From: Xenoacremonium recifei
Taxonomy: Eukaryota > Ascomycota > Sordariomycetes > Hypocreales > Nectriaceae
Direction of reading: 5' to 3'
Assembly: GCA_012184525.1 (NCBI GenBank)
Contig: WOFQ01000038.1
Location: 62,001-126,000 of the forward strand
DNA: 64,000 nt
Program-made: the position numbers and the translations under genes
Shown here: piece by piece, positions 41,303 to 52,394 of the stretch
How the letters are laid out: the number at the start of each line of letters is the position of its first letter
How positions within the stretch are numbered: the stretch's first letter is position 1
Notes under the pieces: model-generated
What the model was told of the DNA's origin: nothing
Database searches by the model: none
The model's input: only the letters and a program-made list of their open reading frames with translations

Positions 41303-43162
41303 GACGGGCGACTTCGAGTCCAGATCCAGATCGGGACTCTTAGACAGTTGCTGCCGCTTCTGTGTAAGAGAGTGGAAGCCGAGAGACCTTCGGCGTTTGT
41401 GTAAATGAGTGGCTGGAGCAGCTCGGCTGGCTCTTCGGCGCCGCAGTCTAGTGGCTGCGACGGCCCTGGCAACGAGGGCTCGGTGGGCGACCGGGGTCAA
41501 GAGGCGGTTTGGAGGATGGTGATGGCGGCAATCATGGACGACGGTGGCCAAGAGGAGGGACGAGCAACGGTGGACGACGCAGAGTTGGAAGAGGAAAGCG
41601 GTCATGAGGGAGCGGATAGGCTGAAGAAGAGAGGAAATCGGTGGTGATGTTGTTGCTGGTGCCCGGCATTGGATTGGGCCAGGCCGCGAGTCGAGGCGAG
41701 CAACAACCCTGCGTATAGTCCAGGGCCTGTCAGGAACCGCTGCAATTAGGGGAGTTCTGTTCCTTCGGGGGCCAGGGACGCTCAGGACACCATTGGAGGA
41801 GGAGGACCGAGGAGGGCCGTCCCCTGCACCTAAAGTTAACCAAGGTAACCTGCCTGACGGGACCGGGGGCTGAGTGGCTGGCCGGCTGGCGGTTTGGCTT
41901 GGTTGCTGGCCGTAGTGACCGGGCTTGTTTTGTTTGGGAGGGAAGCGGACACGGGAAGCTCGTCGGAGAGGGGGCGACCTTTGATTGCTGGCGAGTAATA
42001 AGCGAAACAACAGGGGGAGGGTCTGATAAGGATAAGCAGACGACGAGCAGGACCAGGAGTTTGTGTCAGACAGAGACGATGGATGACAGGCAAGAGAGAA
42101 AACAACAAGATGCAAGAGGCGTATTGCAAGAAGACGGACAGGCAAACAAACGCGCCGGGCAGCGATGGGTCTTTGTCTGACTCTCCCTGTCGCGAGTCGT
42201 CTGAGTCCCAAGGGAAAACACGGGAATGCAGTCAGTTCTCAGCCGGACGACGCCCGGGATCAGGAATCAGGATCACGGGGCGGTCCCCGGTCTCCTCATT
42301 TCGAGCTTTCGATCGAGGCTTGCTTGCTTCTTCGTGTGCAGCAATGGTGCCATCCGCGTCGTCCGTCTTCCGTGGCTCCGAGATTGATGCATCGGCCACC
42401 GCCCCAACAACAGCGCCATGAGCGTTCGCACCACCCGTTCGAGTTCGGCAGCGCAGTGGATCGCGGGCCCCGGACGGCTAGGCTAATTGATGCTTCTGCT
42501 TCTTCTTCAGCGCCGTTTCGTCTCCAGCTCCTTTCCCGTCCTCGTTTCAGGGGCTCAGTGCGCCTGCAGAGTGCATGTTCGTGGCGCGGCCGGTGGAGGG
42601 CGCTATATCGATGGGCGGGTTTGGCGGGGGCCGCTGACTGCCGTTGGCCTGGCACCGGAACGTCCCCTGAACGGCGCGCTGCATGGCTGACCCCAATTTC
42701 CGCTGAAATGAGCCAGCCAATCAAGCGATGATCGCTGTTTCATGCGTCGATGGATGATTTGCCTCAGATTCATGCTTGTCATTTCTGTCGCAGGCCTGGA
42801 CCCTCTAGGCACGTGCAGGCCTTCTTTCCCAGCTCTTTCCCACTTCCACACCAAGCTCGCTGTCATGTGACTTCCTGTCACGTTCGCGTGCCTCCAGATC
42901 CACACGCCACTTCGAACCACTCGTGCCTGCGATACACGTGCCGCATCGCGCTGTAAATCCTTCAATCCCATGAATCTCAGGCATCTCCGCGAGAGCCAAC
43001 CATTCAATGCCTCGGCGGCCTCGCCATAGAATCACTCCACCGACATAGCTTTTGTTGCCTGCCTGCACACCGCAAGAATCTCGAGCTTGTACAAAGGGAG
43101 ACGCGGTTCAATCAACCCTATCCCTTCTTACATTCTCGTCATGATACGCCATAATCATCGCC
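41303..43162. other. Long divergent 5' region, DUF4048 / DNA ligase
   Basis: About 1.86 kb between divergent genes. The left 900 bp may contain additional 5' exon or leader sequence of the DUF4048 gene. Nothing else was recognised. Confidence 0.4.
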
Positions 43163-46100
43163 ATGCCTCTCCCCTTTGGCTTGGTATGCGACCTGCTTGA
43201 ACAGGCCCACAAGCTTGCTCTCCACCAGAAAGGCTGCACCAATGTCATCTGTAACTGGTTCGAGCGGCATCGCGACCGCATCGACGCTCACGATACCGAC
43301 CTGCCTGCATTACTCTCAACGCTACTGCCAGAAAAGAGGACGGATCGAGTCTATTGTATCCAGTCTAACACTCTAGCAAAGATCATTGGACGCGCATATC
43401 TGCTAGGTTCCTCCAGAATCGCCGAGTTGGCAGTTTACAAGCAACCTGGCCTTGGTCTTGATCTTGGCGACTGCGTTGCTCGCATCCTTAGTGTCACCGT
43501 TAGTCACAATCAGTCCATGAACCAAAGCGATGGCTAATGCCCTATAGCCAAGTCCGGCGTATGATGCAAACAACCAAGTCACTGTCGAAGAGATCGACAA
43601 TCTTCTCCATGCCCTTGCCTCCAGAGTGAAATGGAGTTCACCTTCAATCCGTGCATCTCAAAGCACTATGGCTCCAGCAACTAGGGGTGATCTTGAGACC
43701 ATCTATCAACGTCTGAGTGGAAAAGAAGCCAAGTGGCTCACCAGGCTTGTTTTGAAAAATTATCATCCTCTTGTTTTGGATCCTCCCTTGGTCTATCGTT
43801 TATGCGATCCCATTTTACCTACCATCCTAAGGATTCAAGAAGACTTCACCGCGGCCATCAGCGCCTTACAAGCTGCGAAAGGAACACTGCTACCAAATTC
43901 CGATTGTAAGACATCTCGGAAGCAGCTTCTGTCCTCTATCAAACCACAATTGGGAGTCAAGGTTGGCAGACAGCCATGGTTCAAGGGCCGCAGCATCAAG
44001 CACTGTATGGACATGGGTCGTGGCAGAAGAATGAGTGTCGAGGAGAAGATTGACGGAGAGTTCTGTCAGATCCACATCGACCTAAGCAAAGGCAACAACT
44101 GCATTCAGATATTCTCCAAAAGCGGGAAGGATAGTACCGAAGACAGAGAGGCGCTTAATGGGTGAGGAACCCGTTACCGGATGTTTATGTTCGCGACTAA
44201 CTAAATCCACCAGTGTGATTTTGGAGTCCCTCAAGATAAACAGGCTTGGTGGAAAACTGGCCAAAGGTTGCATTTTGGAAGGCGAACTCGTGGTGTATCA
44301 TGATCTTGTCAGTATATATCAACAGCCATACTGTTCACACACTAATATGCCATAGGAACAAAAAGTACTTCCTTTTCACAAAATTAGAAAACACGTTTCT
44401 CGTAGAGGGCGTTGGATGAACACGGAGCAGGATTCATTGTGCGTGCGATTGCTGCTTACGCTGTGTTTATGCAACTGACAGTTATAGGCCGGGACCTTAC
44501 GAGCACCTCATGATTATTTATTATGATATTCTTTTCTTGGATAACAATTCTCTCCTCAACCTCCGCCATTCTGAGCGCTTTCAAATACTATCGAACCTCA
44601 TAACTTGCCGCAAAGGCTATGCAGAGCTTGTGCAGCGCCAGGTCATCGATTTTGGCCACAGTATGGGAGCCTCTAATTTGCGCAAAGCGTTTGCAAAGGC
44701 AATCCTTAGCAGAAAGGAAGGCTTGGTGTTGAAACCAGATGATCCGTATTTTGATTTCCACTCAGACCGTAAGCCATTCTCTTCTATTTGTATCAAGTTG
44801 AAGAAGGAGTACATTGGAAAGTTCGGCGACGTTGGAGATTTTGCCGTAGTCGGGGCACGGTACGAATCAGCAAAAGCGAAGACCTACAACATCCCCAACC
44901 TCAAGTGGACTCATTTCCATGTTGGTTGTCTAGACAATCGGGATGCTGTTAAGCGATGGAACGCCAAACCCGAATTCACAGTTGTCAACGAAGTGGAGTT
45001 GAACCAAACCATGCTTCAGGAAGTTGTTGGCTTCGCCAATCCAATGCCCGTTCCAGCCGAAGAGAACACACAGATAACCCTGAAGATTGCTCCTGGCATC
45101 CAACAGAATAGTCCGCTGTCTGTTGTCTTCACCAAACCACTAGTGTTTGACCTACGTTGCTTCAATTTTGACAAGGTGGGAAACACTGGCTTCTGGAGTC
45201 TACGTTTTCCTACAGTCACCAAAGTCCACTTTGACCGAGACTTCACAGACACAGTCTCTTTTGAGCAGCTCCAAAACATAGCAAAAGATGCTACCACGGC
45301 TCCAGAGTGGGAAGATAGCCAGGAAAATTTGGAATGGATTGCGAAATTAGAGGCTGCGGACCCAAGGGGTATCGCCGTGGACACAGTAAGCCAACTTACA
45401 ATGACAACAATGCCCACGCCTTCACCCCGAAGATCAACCCAGAGCACTTCTCAGCCATGGTCTCCAAATTCACCATTACGCGAACGGACGCTTGGGCAAC
45501 AACTATGGCAACTTCCATCTTTGAATCACCAACAAAACGCTACAATCGTGCCTCAACCATTAACTATAGGCCCGCCCTTAGCGACGCCTCCCACCTCCTC
45601 CCTGCCAACCGCGAAATCACCTTCCATGCCGAACAAACCCCCCTCTCACAAACGAAAAACGTCAAACGACCACAACCCGACGAGTATAAAGCGCCGGCGC
45701 TCTGGCCAGACACATACGGGTCGAACTCATCCTCGACAACAGCATAGTTCACCGAGGCGTGAGCCGCTGATGGATATCGCAGGAAACTCTCAGACGCCGG
45801 TTTCTTCTTTTTCGTCGCATGTTGCTGTTGGGAAAGAAGCTCCAGGAGTGGAGATTATTGATTTGACATCGTCACCCGAACCGTCGTTTATAATTGCTGT
45901 TCCCTCAGAAGAAGCCAATTCCCAAGCCTCTATCACAACCATCGAGATGCCGGAACATGACGGAATCGATGAGAGTGATGCAGCTAGCTCGGTGATATCC
46001 GAGATCGGCTCGTCGATCAATATTCAGCCTCTGAGGACCAGGTGTCGATTTAGAACTGCAACTTGTTCCTTGGCAAGATATCACATCCTGGTGACCCAAG

Positions 46101-46453
46101 ACGTCCTCGACAAAGATGAAGCAAGGGAGCTGCTTAGAGATCATGGTATCGACGATCCCGTGACAGATCTGGACAAATGGTTGGACACGGAACCTGCGAC
46201 GTCCGACGATGTCACTCCACCGGATTGGATGCTATTTGTCGATAGCAAGAAAGACCCCGAGGAACATTGGGCTTTGATGGAACGCCTGAGGGAGAAAAGG
46301 ATCGAGCTCCTTGGTGACGATCGACGACTAATGGAGGTTCATGACTGGCGGATGCTGCGTTATCTCAACATCAAGGAGAACGATGACATCAAGGCAAAGT
46401 ACTATGATGGTTTCCAGAATCCCTGGAGACGCTGGTACTCGTGTAGTCTCTAG
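43163..46453 (+). CDS. ATP-dependent DNA ligase (Lig4-like, fungal type)
   Basis: Five exons with introns of about 49 nt (43497-43548), 50 nt (44162-44213), 48 nt (44308-44356) and 48 nt (44439-44487). The N-terminal helical DNA-binding domain runs about residues 1-250 (LSGKEAKWLTRLVLKNY). Nucleotidyltransferase motifs: motif I EEKIDGEFCQIH (adenylated Lys near residue 279), EGELVVY, motif III-like YYDILFLDN, motif IV RKEGLVLKP and motif V CIKLKKEYIG, followed by an OB fold. The C-terminus is long and disordered (SPRRSTQSTSQPWSPN, then a nuclear-type PPSHKRKTSNDH..SIKRRRSG), and ends with EARELLRDHGIDD..WRRWYSC rather than a recognisable BRCT pair. It is a nuclear end-joining or repair ligase by family; the fungal paralogue's exact role is unknown. 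Confidence 0.88.
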
Positions 46454-46519
46454 GAGTGTTTTCAGTTCTCCGACACAAGAAATCCATACTTCAATGATAC
46501 CCAACATTTATTTCACTAT

Positions 46520-47777
46520 TCACTTTGATTCCTTATAAAGATCGCCGTATGTTTCCGCCAGCCTCATAAAAAGGTGCTCATTTGCCGTCATCACCTTGCG
46601 CTCCGCATAGGGGTTTGCGTTGGGCTGTCCATCTGGAACGAAGTTCTTCACTCGCTCACTTGGCACAGGCCCAAGCTGCGCGTCTCCAACGGGGTGGCAG
46701 AAGTACGCAATTGAGTATCTCGGCCCATTGCTCGTTTCACCTGCCACGCTGGGAGCTCCGCCAGTTGGGAAGACGACTCGATGAACGGTGCTGCGGAAGA
46801 GGCCGTTGGACCAATATGACAGCAGGTCGCCGATGTTGATGAGGATAGGAGGACTGGGGTCGCTTTCTGTGCCTGGGGGTGAGACGGGGACGGGGGCCCA
46901 AGTGTTCTCCTTGGTGAGCAGTTCGAGCCCAGCTTGGCCCTTGAGGCGGAAGAGGAGCGTAATGGAACCGTAGTCTGAGTGGGCGCCTGCTCGAACGTCT
47001 TCTGCACCGTGCTCGGTGAGTTCAGCAGGCGGATAGCGTAGGACGCGAAGGATAGTGCCTGAAGGGCCCTTGGATCTCTTATGTGCGGAAGAGAAGAAGT
47101 CACCGACCTATGTTGAATTAGCTTTCGGGAGAGTTCGGGCGAGTTGAATGAGGGGAACTCGTACACCAAGGCCCAGGCCTAAGAGATCCAGGATCTTCTG
47201 GCAGAGGTTGTGACATGAGTCTTCGAAGGCGCTGATCTGAGCCTCATATGGAAGCACTGCTGGGGGGAGAGGCTGTTGCGCTTTGCCATCAATGAATTCA
47301 CCAAAGTTGAATGCTCTGTAGTTTGCGTGAGCGAATGACGTTAGAAGAGGGTTGGGGAGAGGAGCAGTACTCTTTATAGTCGCCGACCTGAGGGGTGTTA
47401 GTTGACTGCAGTTCCAAGAATCTAGAAACGAATTGATAGATACCTTCTGGTTCTCTGGGTCCAGAGTCTCTGAGTGCATGCCCGACCATCCGCAGTTGTT
47501 GGTCTGGATCGTGCACTTTTTCTTCTCTTCCACGGGGCTATCAAATGTGACTTTTGACTGAATAGACGTCAATTTATGATTGTAAGACTAGAAAGAAGGG
47601 GGCGCTCACGATGTTGAAAGCCCCATCGATATCGGCGGCGGGGATATCTTGGCCTAGGTTGCGGATGTAGATGAAGCCGTGCTCCTCAGCAGCATCAACC
47701 AATTGGCGGGCAATCTCCTCCTGGGAGACGTCCTTGGCGGACACATCAATGATGGGGATCTTGGCGTTTGCTGTCAT
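46520..47777 (-). CDS. 2-oxoglutarate/Fe(II)-dependent oxygenase (isopenicillin N synthase-like)
   Basis: Five exons. The N-terminal DIOX_N domain starts KIPIIDVSA and EEIARQLVDAAEEHGFIYIRN. The double-stranded beta-helix has the iron triad: His and Asp in AGAHSDYGSITLL and the distal His in STVHRVVFP; the 2OG-binding Arg-Ser pair is RYSIAYF. GLELL, INIGDLLSYWSNGLF complete the fold. Length of about 330-340 residues is typical. The substrate is unknown; fungal relatives act in secondary metabolism or gibberellin-like oxidations, but there is no biosynthetic cluster here, so a catabolic or housekeeping role is as likely. Confidence 0.92.
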
Positions 47778-48616
47778 GATTCTGTGTTCTTTTGTGACGG
47801 TCGGGATGTCGAAAGGGAGGAGAGTTTGTCGTTATCGTGGTCTGGCTAGAGATATATATACGGAGGTCTCCGACGGTGCGGTCGAGATGCCAATTGGCCC
47901 ACTTACGTCTAAGCCGAGTGAGGAAGCCGCGGTACCTTCTTATCGCCTAGAAATGCCCTTCTGGAACAAGTACCGGCAATTGATACTGATCGGGTGGCTC
48001 TTTGAAATAGTTATTGTTCATGGCGGGCGGCAAGTCGGCGCTGACCAACCCCGCCATTCCAGGCCTCTTGTTTCGTCTGATCTCGGTGAGTTCGGTGAGG
48101 GGTGATCACTGATGGACGGGAGGGCACGTGCACCGCCACGAAAGCCGCAGAGGGCCAGCCACAGGCAAGCCACAGGCACGAGCACAAACTAAGCCCAGGC
48201 ACAAGCCGCCAGAAGCGAGCAAGGAAGGAGCCCCTGCGGTCTGCAGCAAAGCCGGAACTTCCCCATCGACGGTGAGGCTCCCAACGAAACTGCCACATTT
48301 GACAGCGCTCCAGCCTCACTTTCTTTGTGCAACCCTGTCCCTTCTTCCCTCTTGTCTTCCCCTCTTCTTCTTCCTTTTCACTTCCTCCTCCTCCAACACC
48401 CGTTCCATCCATCTTCTTCCGAGCTGCGCTTGCTGCACAGCTACTTCTGTGCAGCTTTTCTCGACCCCGCCATCGCTTTCTCCCTGAGCCTCGCGAGCCG
48501 CCTGTCGCTTCTCGGACGACCGAAGCCTCCTGCAAGACCGTCCACCCACCGATTACCGATCTCGAACCCGCCAGAATAACAACGACGACGCCTGGGTCGC
48601 AAGGAGCTTTGTCGAG
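47778..48616. other. Divergent promoter region, 2OG oxygenase / MKT1
   Basis: These 839 bp contain a tatatatac near 47854 upstream of the oxygenase ATG, and a strongly pyrimidine-rich tract (cttcttccctc..cttcctcctcctcc) at about 48345-48420 in the probable MKT1 leader. Confidence 0.5.
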
Positions 48617-51373
48617 ATGCCCTGTGAGTCTTTCTAGCTCCTGTCCTGCTGTAGCCCAAGCCAGAAATCTGTCCCTGGGGCTCGGCGCTTCGCTGTCTCG
48701 TGGTCAATATGCAACAAGCAAACAGGGGTCAAGCGAGCTTGCCAATGTCGCGCGCAACTGGCTGCGAGAACCATATGGCACGAAGGCTTCGCTTGCAAAG
48801 CTTCGGAGGCCTCATCGAGCTCAATTGCAGCTCCAGTCTGTGGTGTGCGGGAGTCACTGCTCCCCTGAACGTCGAAAGCAACTGGCGCACGGCCTGGCGG
48901 CTCCCACGGACTGCGTTCTCTCACTTTCGTATGTCACGGCACTAACTTCCTTCTCTAGTTCTTGTTGAGGATCCCTGGATTAACGCCCAGGCTTCGTATG
49001 TGCCGTACTTCACTCGATACTATGGTCTAGACTAACTTCTTCTCACAGTCATCATGACATTTCCGAGCTCGAGGATTGCGCCTTAGGTGTCGATGCCACG
49101 TACTATCTCAGCCAGCTCCTCGACAATCCCCCATCCAATGAACCGCTTCTTTCTGCCCTGGGTGGCATGACCGCCTTTGAGTACCATATCAATCTAAACT
49201 TAGACAACTGGGCCCAATTCAAGATCACTCCGTTCTTTGTCTTTGACGGCCAGACGGTAGTCGGTCAAGATGAGGTCATTCAGAGACGGGCCCTTCAAGC
49301 CATCAAGAAAACGGACGAGGCATGGAACATGTACACGCAGGGCCAAGCCGAGGAGGCTGTGTCTGCTTTTGGAGCGAATCCCGGTATGTTGCTCTTGCCA
49401 CACAAATGAAATGTTGCGCGGGGCTGAACGAGAACAGGCGCTTTCAACATCAAAAACCTCTATCCCTTGCTCCAGAAGATTCTAAAGGAGCGTGGCTTGC
49501 ACTTCCTGGTAGCCCCCTTCTCTGCTAACGGCCAGGTCGGTGCTTTCTCTTCAAAATCGCTTCCCCGAGTTCAGCCTCTGACTGTTTGTACAGCTCGCGT
49601 ATTTCGAGATGATCGATTCGGACCAGTGTGGCGGCGTCATGGGCTCCCAAGAACTCCTCTTGTATCCCATCAAGGATGTTGTCATCAGAGGCTTGGACTT
49701 TGACGGTAAAACCGTCTCGGCTCTTTCCAAGAAGAAGGTCCTCCGCAACTTGACCCCTACCGCCAGCGAATCCAGGTTCATCGACTGCTTTATGATGTTA
49801 GGCACCTCCATTCTCCCGACTTTCCCCACCCTCCTTGATATAACCATGTACCCTCATCTGACCATTTCGAATGCGGCAAACCTCTTGAGGACACAGGAGA
49901 ACAATGTTGCAACGGCCTCTGCAGCCTTCAATGATCTCATCCAGCATTCAAGCACCCCCGACTGGCTGGACAGATTCTACAAGGCTAGGATGATTTACCA
50001 TCATTTCTTTTACATTGCCGAGAACGGCAAAGTTACGGTTCACAGCGAGGATACCCTGACAGGAGACAACCACCTCTACTTTGGTGTGCAACTTCCTGCT
50101 GAACTGTTTCACTATCTTAACACGGGACTCATCAGTTCCCGTCTGCTCAGCTACATCACGCATAACGAAATGCTAATTCAACCGACTCTGGATGGCGTTG
50201 CGTCCGATGAATACAAAAATCTTGTAACCAAATCGATTCTTCCCATCAGGGAGCAGGCTCTCAGTCTCCTGATCGCCAGACTGCAGCGCGGAATCCAGCA
50301 TAAGGACATCAACATGCGTGTCTGGTTTGATAAGAACTTCTCTTATGCTATCAACCAGAAGAACATTCAGCCCCTGCCTACACCACGAGTAATGACGTGG
50401 AACTGTCAACTGAGCGATATGCGCAAGGTCATCCCCGATGGCCTTTATGGCCCTGTTGCACTCGAGGTGCTACTTCTCGCTAACGACGAACTCGTGAAGG
50501 CAACAATCGCCAAGGAAAAGATCATCAAGGGAATAGACAGCGTTGAGATGATCACGTCGATTACCCTTTGGCGATTCTTGCACCTACGGGGGTACGTTAA
50601 CGACGATCATAAGCTCACTAACTGGGGAAACGCACTTGCAACCACTCTCCTCATTCTCCATGAAATTATTGGAGACATCAACGAGGGTCATGATATGCCC
50701 AGCGTCACCGAGGCGGCTCTTTTGGCTTTCGAGCTCGTTAGATTTGGGCTTCTCAACGGAAAGTACATCCAAGATCAGCCTGGCCTACCTCGAAATGGCA
50801 CCGACGAGGAACGGGAGTCGTTAGTCCTCATCAGTCAATGCGCATCGCTGTTGAAGTTGCGGCACGAGAACTGCGGATACACTGGACCTCTAAACAAGAG
50901 CCTCCTGACATTCAGAGGACTGTCTTCTACGGTACGGGAGGCCGACCGTGATCTGCTGGAGGCTATTGTAGCTTCCATGTTCCTCTGGGCTCAGTCTCAG
51001 CGTGAGAGGGACGACCAGGTCGCGATCAGCCAGAGGTAAGAAGACAATAGCATATTGTAAATCGATCAAAGCACTAACTATGTTCTACAGTCTTCCATTC
51101 CTTTCGGAACCTGATATTGGTATGGGCATCGCCGTTCGAACATTCTTCGATGAAGACAAGGCGACCGACGATCAAGAGGCGCGAGCTGCGCGACTACAAG
51201 GCTTCCCTGAGCAATATGTTCCTTTCGCGCAAAACTTCGAAGAAGATTTGCGCATTGCTTGCGGCTTTGTTGAGGCAATTGGCAAGGGTGTGCAGAGTCA
51301 CAAGGACTTCCCCGCCGCTGACAAGGCTGCCTGGAGCAGAGCGCAGGAGTACATCAAGGCGAGACCGTTCTAA
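48617..51373 (+). CDS. MKT1: Post-transcriptional regulator Mkt1 (XPG-like)
   Basis: Six exons; the first is only seven coding bases (MP plus one base) before a long intron of about 334 nt, then LVEDPWINAQAS..HHDISELEDCALGVDATYYLSQLL opens the XPG N-like domain. The PIN-like core continues ITPFFVFDGQT and GAFNIKNLYPLLQKILKERGLHFLVAPFSANGQLAYFE, then CGGVMGSQELLLYPIKDVV. The C-terminal Mkt1 domain includes WRFLHLRGYVNDDHKLTNWGNAL and ends PDIGMGIAVRTFFDEDK. About 740 residues, as expected. Mkt1 binds Pbp1 and poly(A)-binding complexes and promotes translation of selected mRNAs in the cytoplasm. Nuclease residues appear incomplete, as in yeast Mkt1. Confidence 0.93.
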
Positions 51374-52394
51374 TGAGCTGACGCGAGATGGTTGAGACTC
51401 GAGTTCTCATAACTCAAACGAGACGAAAACTACACGAATTACCAATATCAACGCATACATCCTTCTGATACCCCTCGGCTACCAGGCTTCGTGGCGTTAG
51501 AGGGCGGGAAAACAAGGAATACTCAAAAGTCATTTTTGGGCGGCGAGAGGTATTGAACGATTGCCTACTTATCGATCTAGACATGGATTCACGGGACAGG
51601 CGTGGGGATGATGGCGATGCAGCGGCTTTGACCACGTTGTGACTAGGGGTGTCGTCGAGGTTACTGTCGACATAAAGCAGGATGTATCGGCAGCAGTGCA
51701 AGTCATGTAGGAGAAGGACGCGATGTAGGATGAAATGGGATCCCGGCAGACTCCAGGAAGGCTACGTACTTTCATTCGTAGTTGATGAATCACACCTCTA
51801 TTACGGGTTGGTCCCTTGGACAGCCTGTTTCTTAGACTTATGTCAAGACGTAAAGTGCTTCGACATGACTCTTCGGCGTGCCGAATGAAAAGCCGGGCTT
51901 CCCTAATTTAACTAAATTTCCGATGCCTTTCTCAAATTCCCATAAGCTTTGCCGCTGTTTGAAGATGGTGGTTTTAGAGTTCGGGGCTTAGTCAGGGACA
52001 GAATGCCCGCCAAGGAGCTCTGGAATGAAGCATCGTTTAGTTGTATTCCGCGCCAGCTCTGAGGCTATAGAGACGCCATTATGAGACAAGCACAACCCAG
52101 AATAATTATGAACACAGGTCACATCTAAAGGAACATGTACCGACCCCAGACAGCATTCAAAAGTAAAGCAACGCTTTTTTTCAACTCGACGACGCGTACG
52201 ATATCTCCGCTATTACTTCGACCACATTCTGACACCTTGCTATTCCGTCACCATACTCAGCAATCGACTCTCCGTAGCTATGATATACTTGTGTGCTCCT
52301 CCACGGCGCCCGTGCCGTTTTCAGCCTACGGGCAACTTCGCAAAACATTTTCCCCATTCCAAATCATCGAAGTGTGCATATCGATTGTCCCTTT
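51374..52394. other. Convergent 3' intergenic region, MKT1 / SSD1
   Basis: About 1 kb between stop codons, containing both 3' untranslated regions. No gene is seen. Confidence 0.45.
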
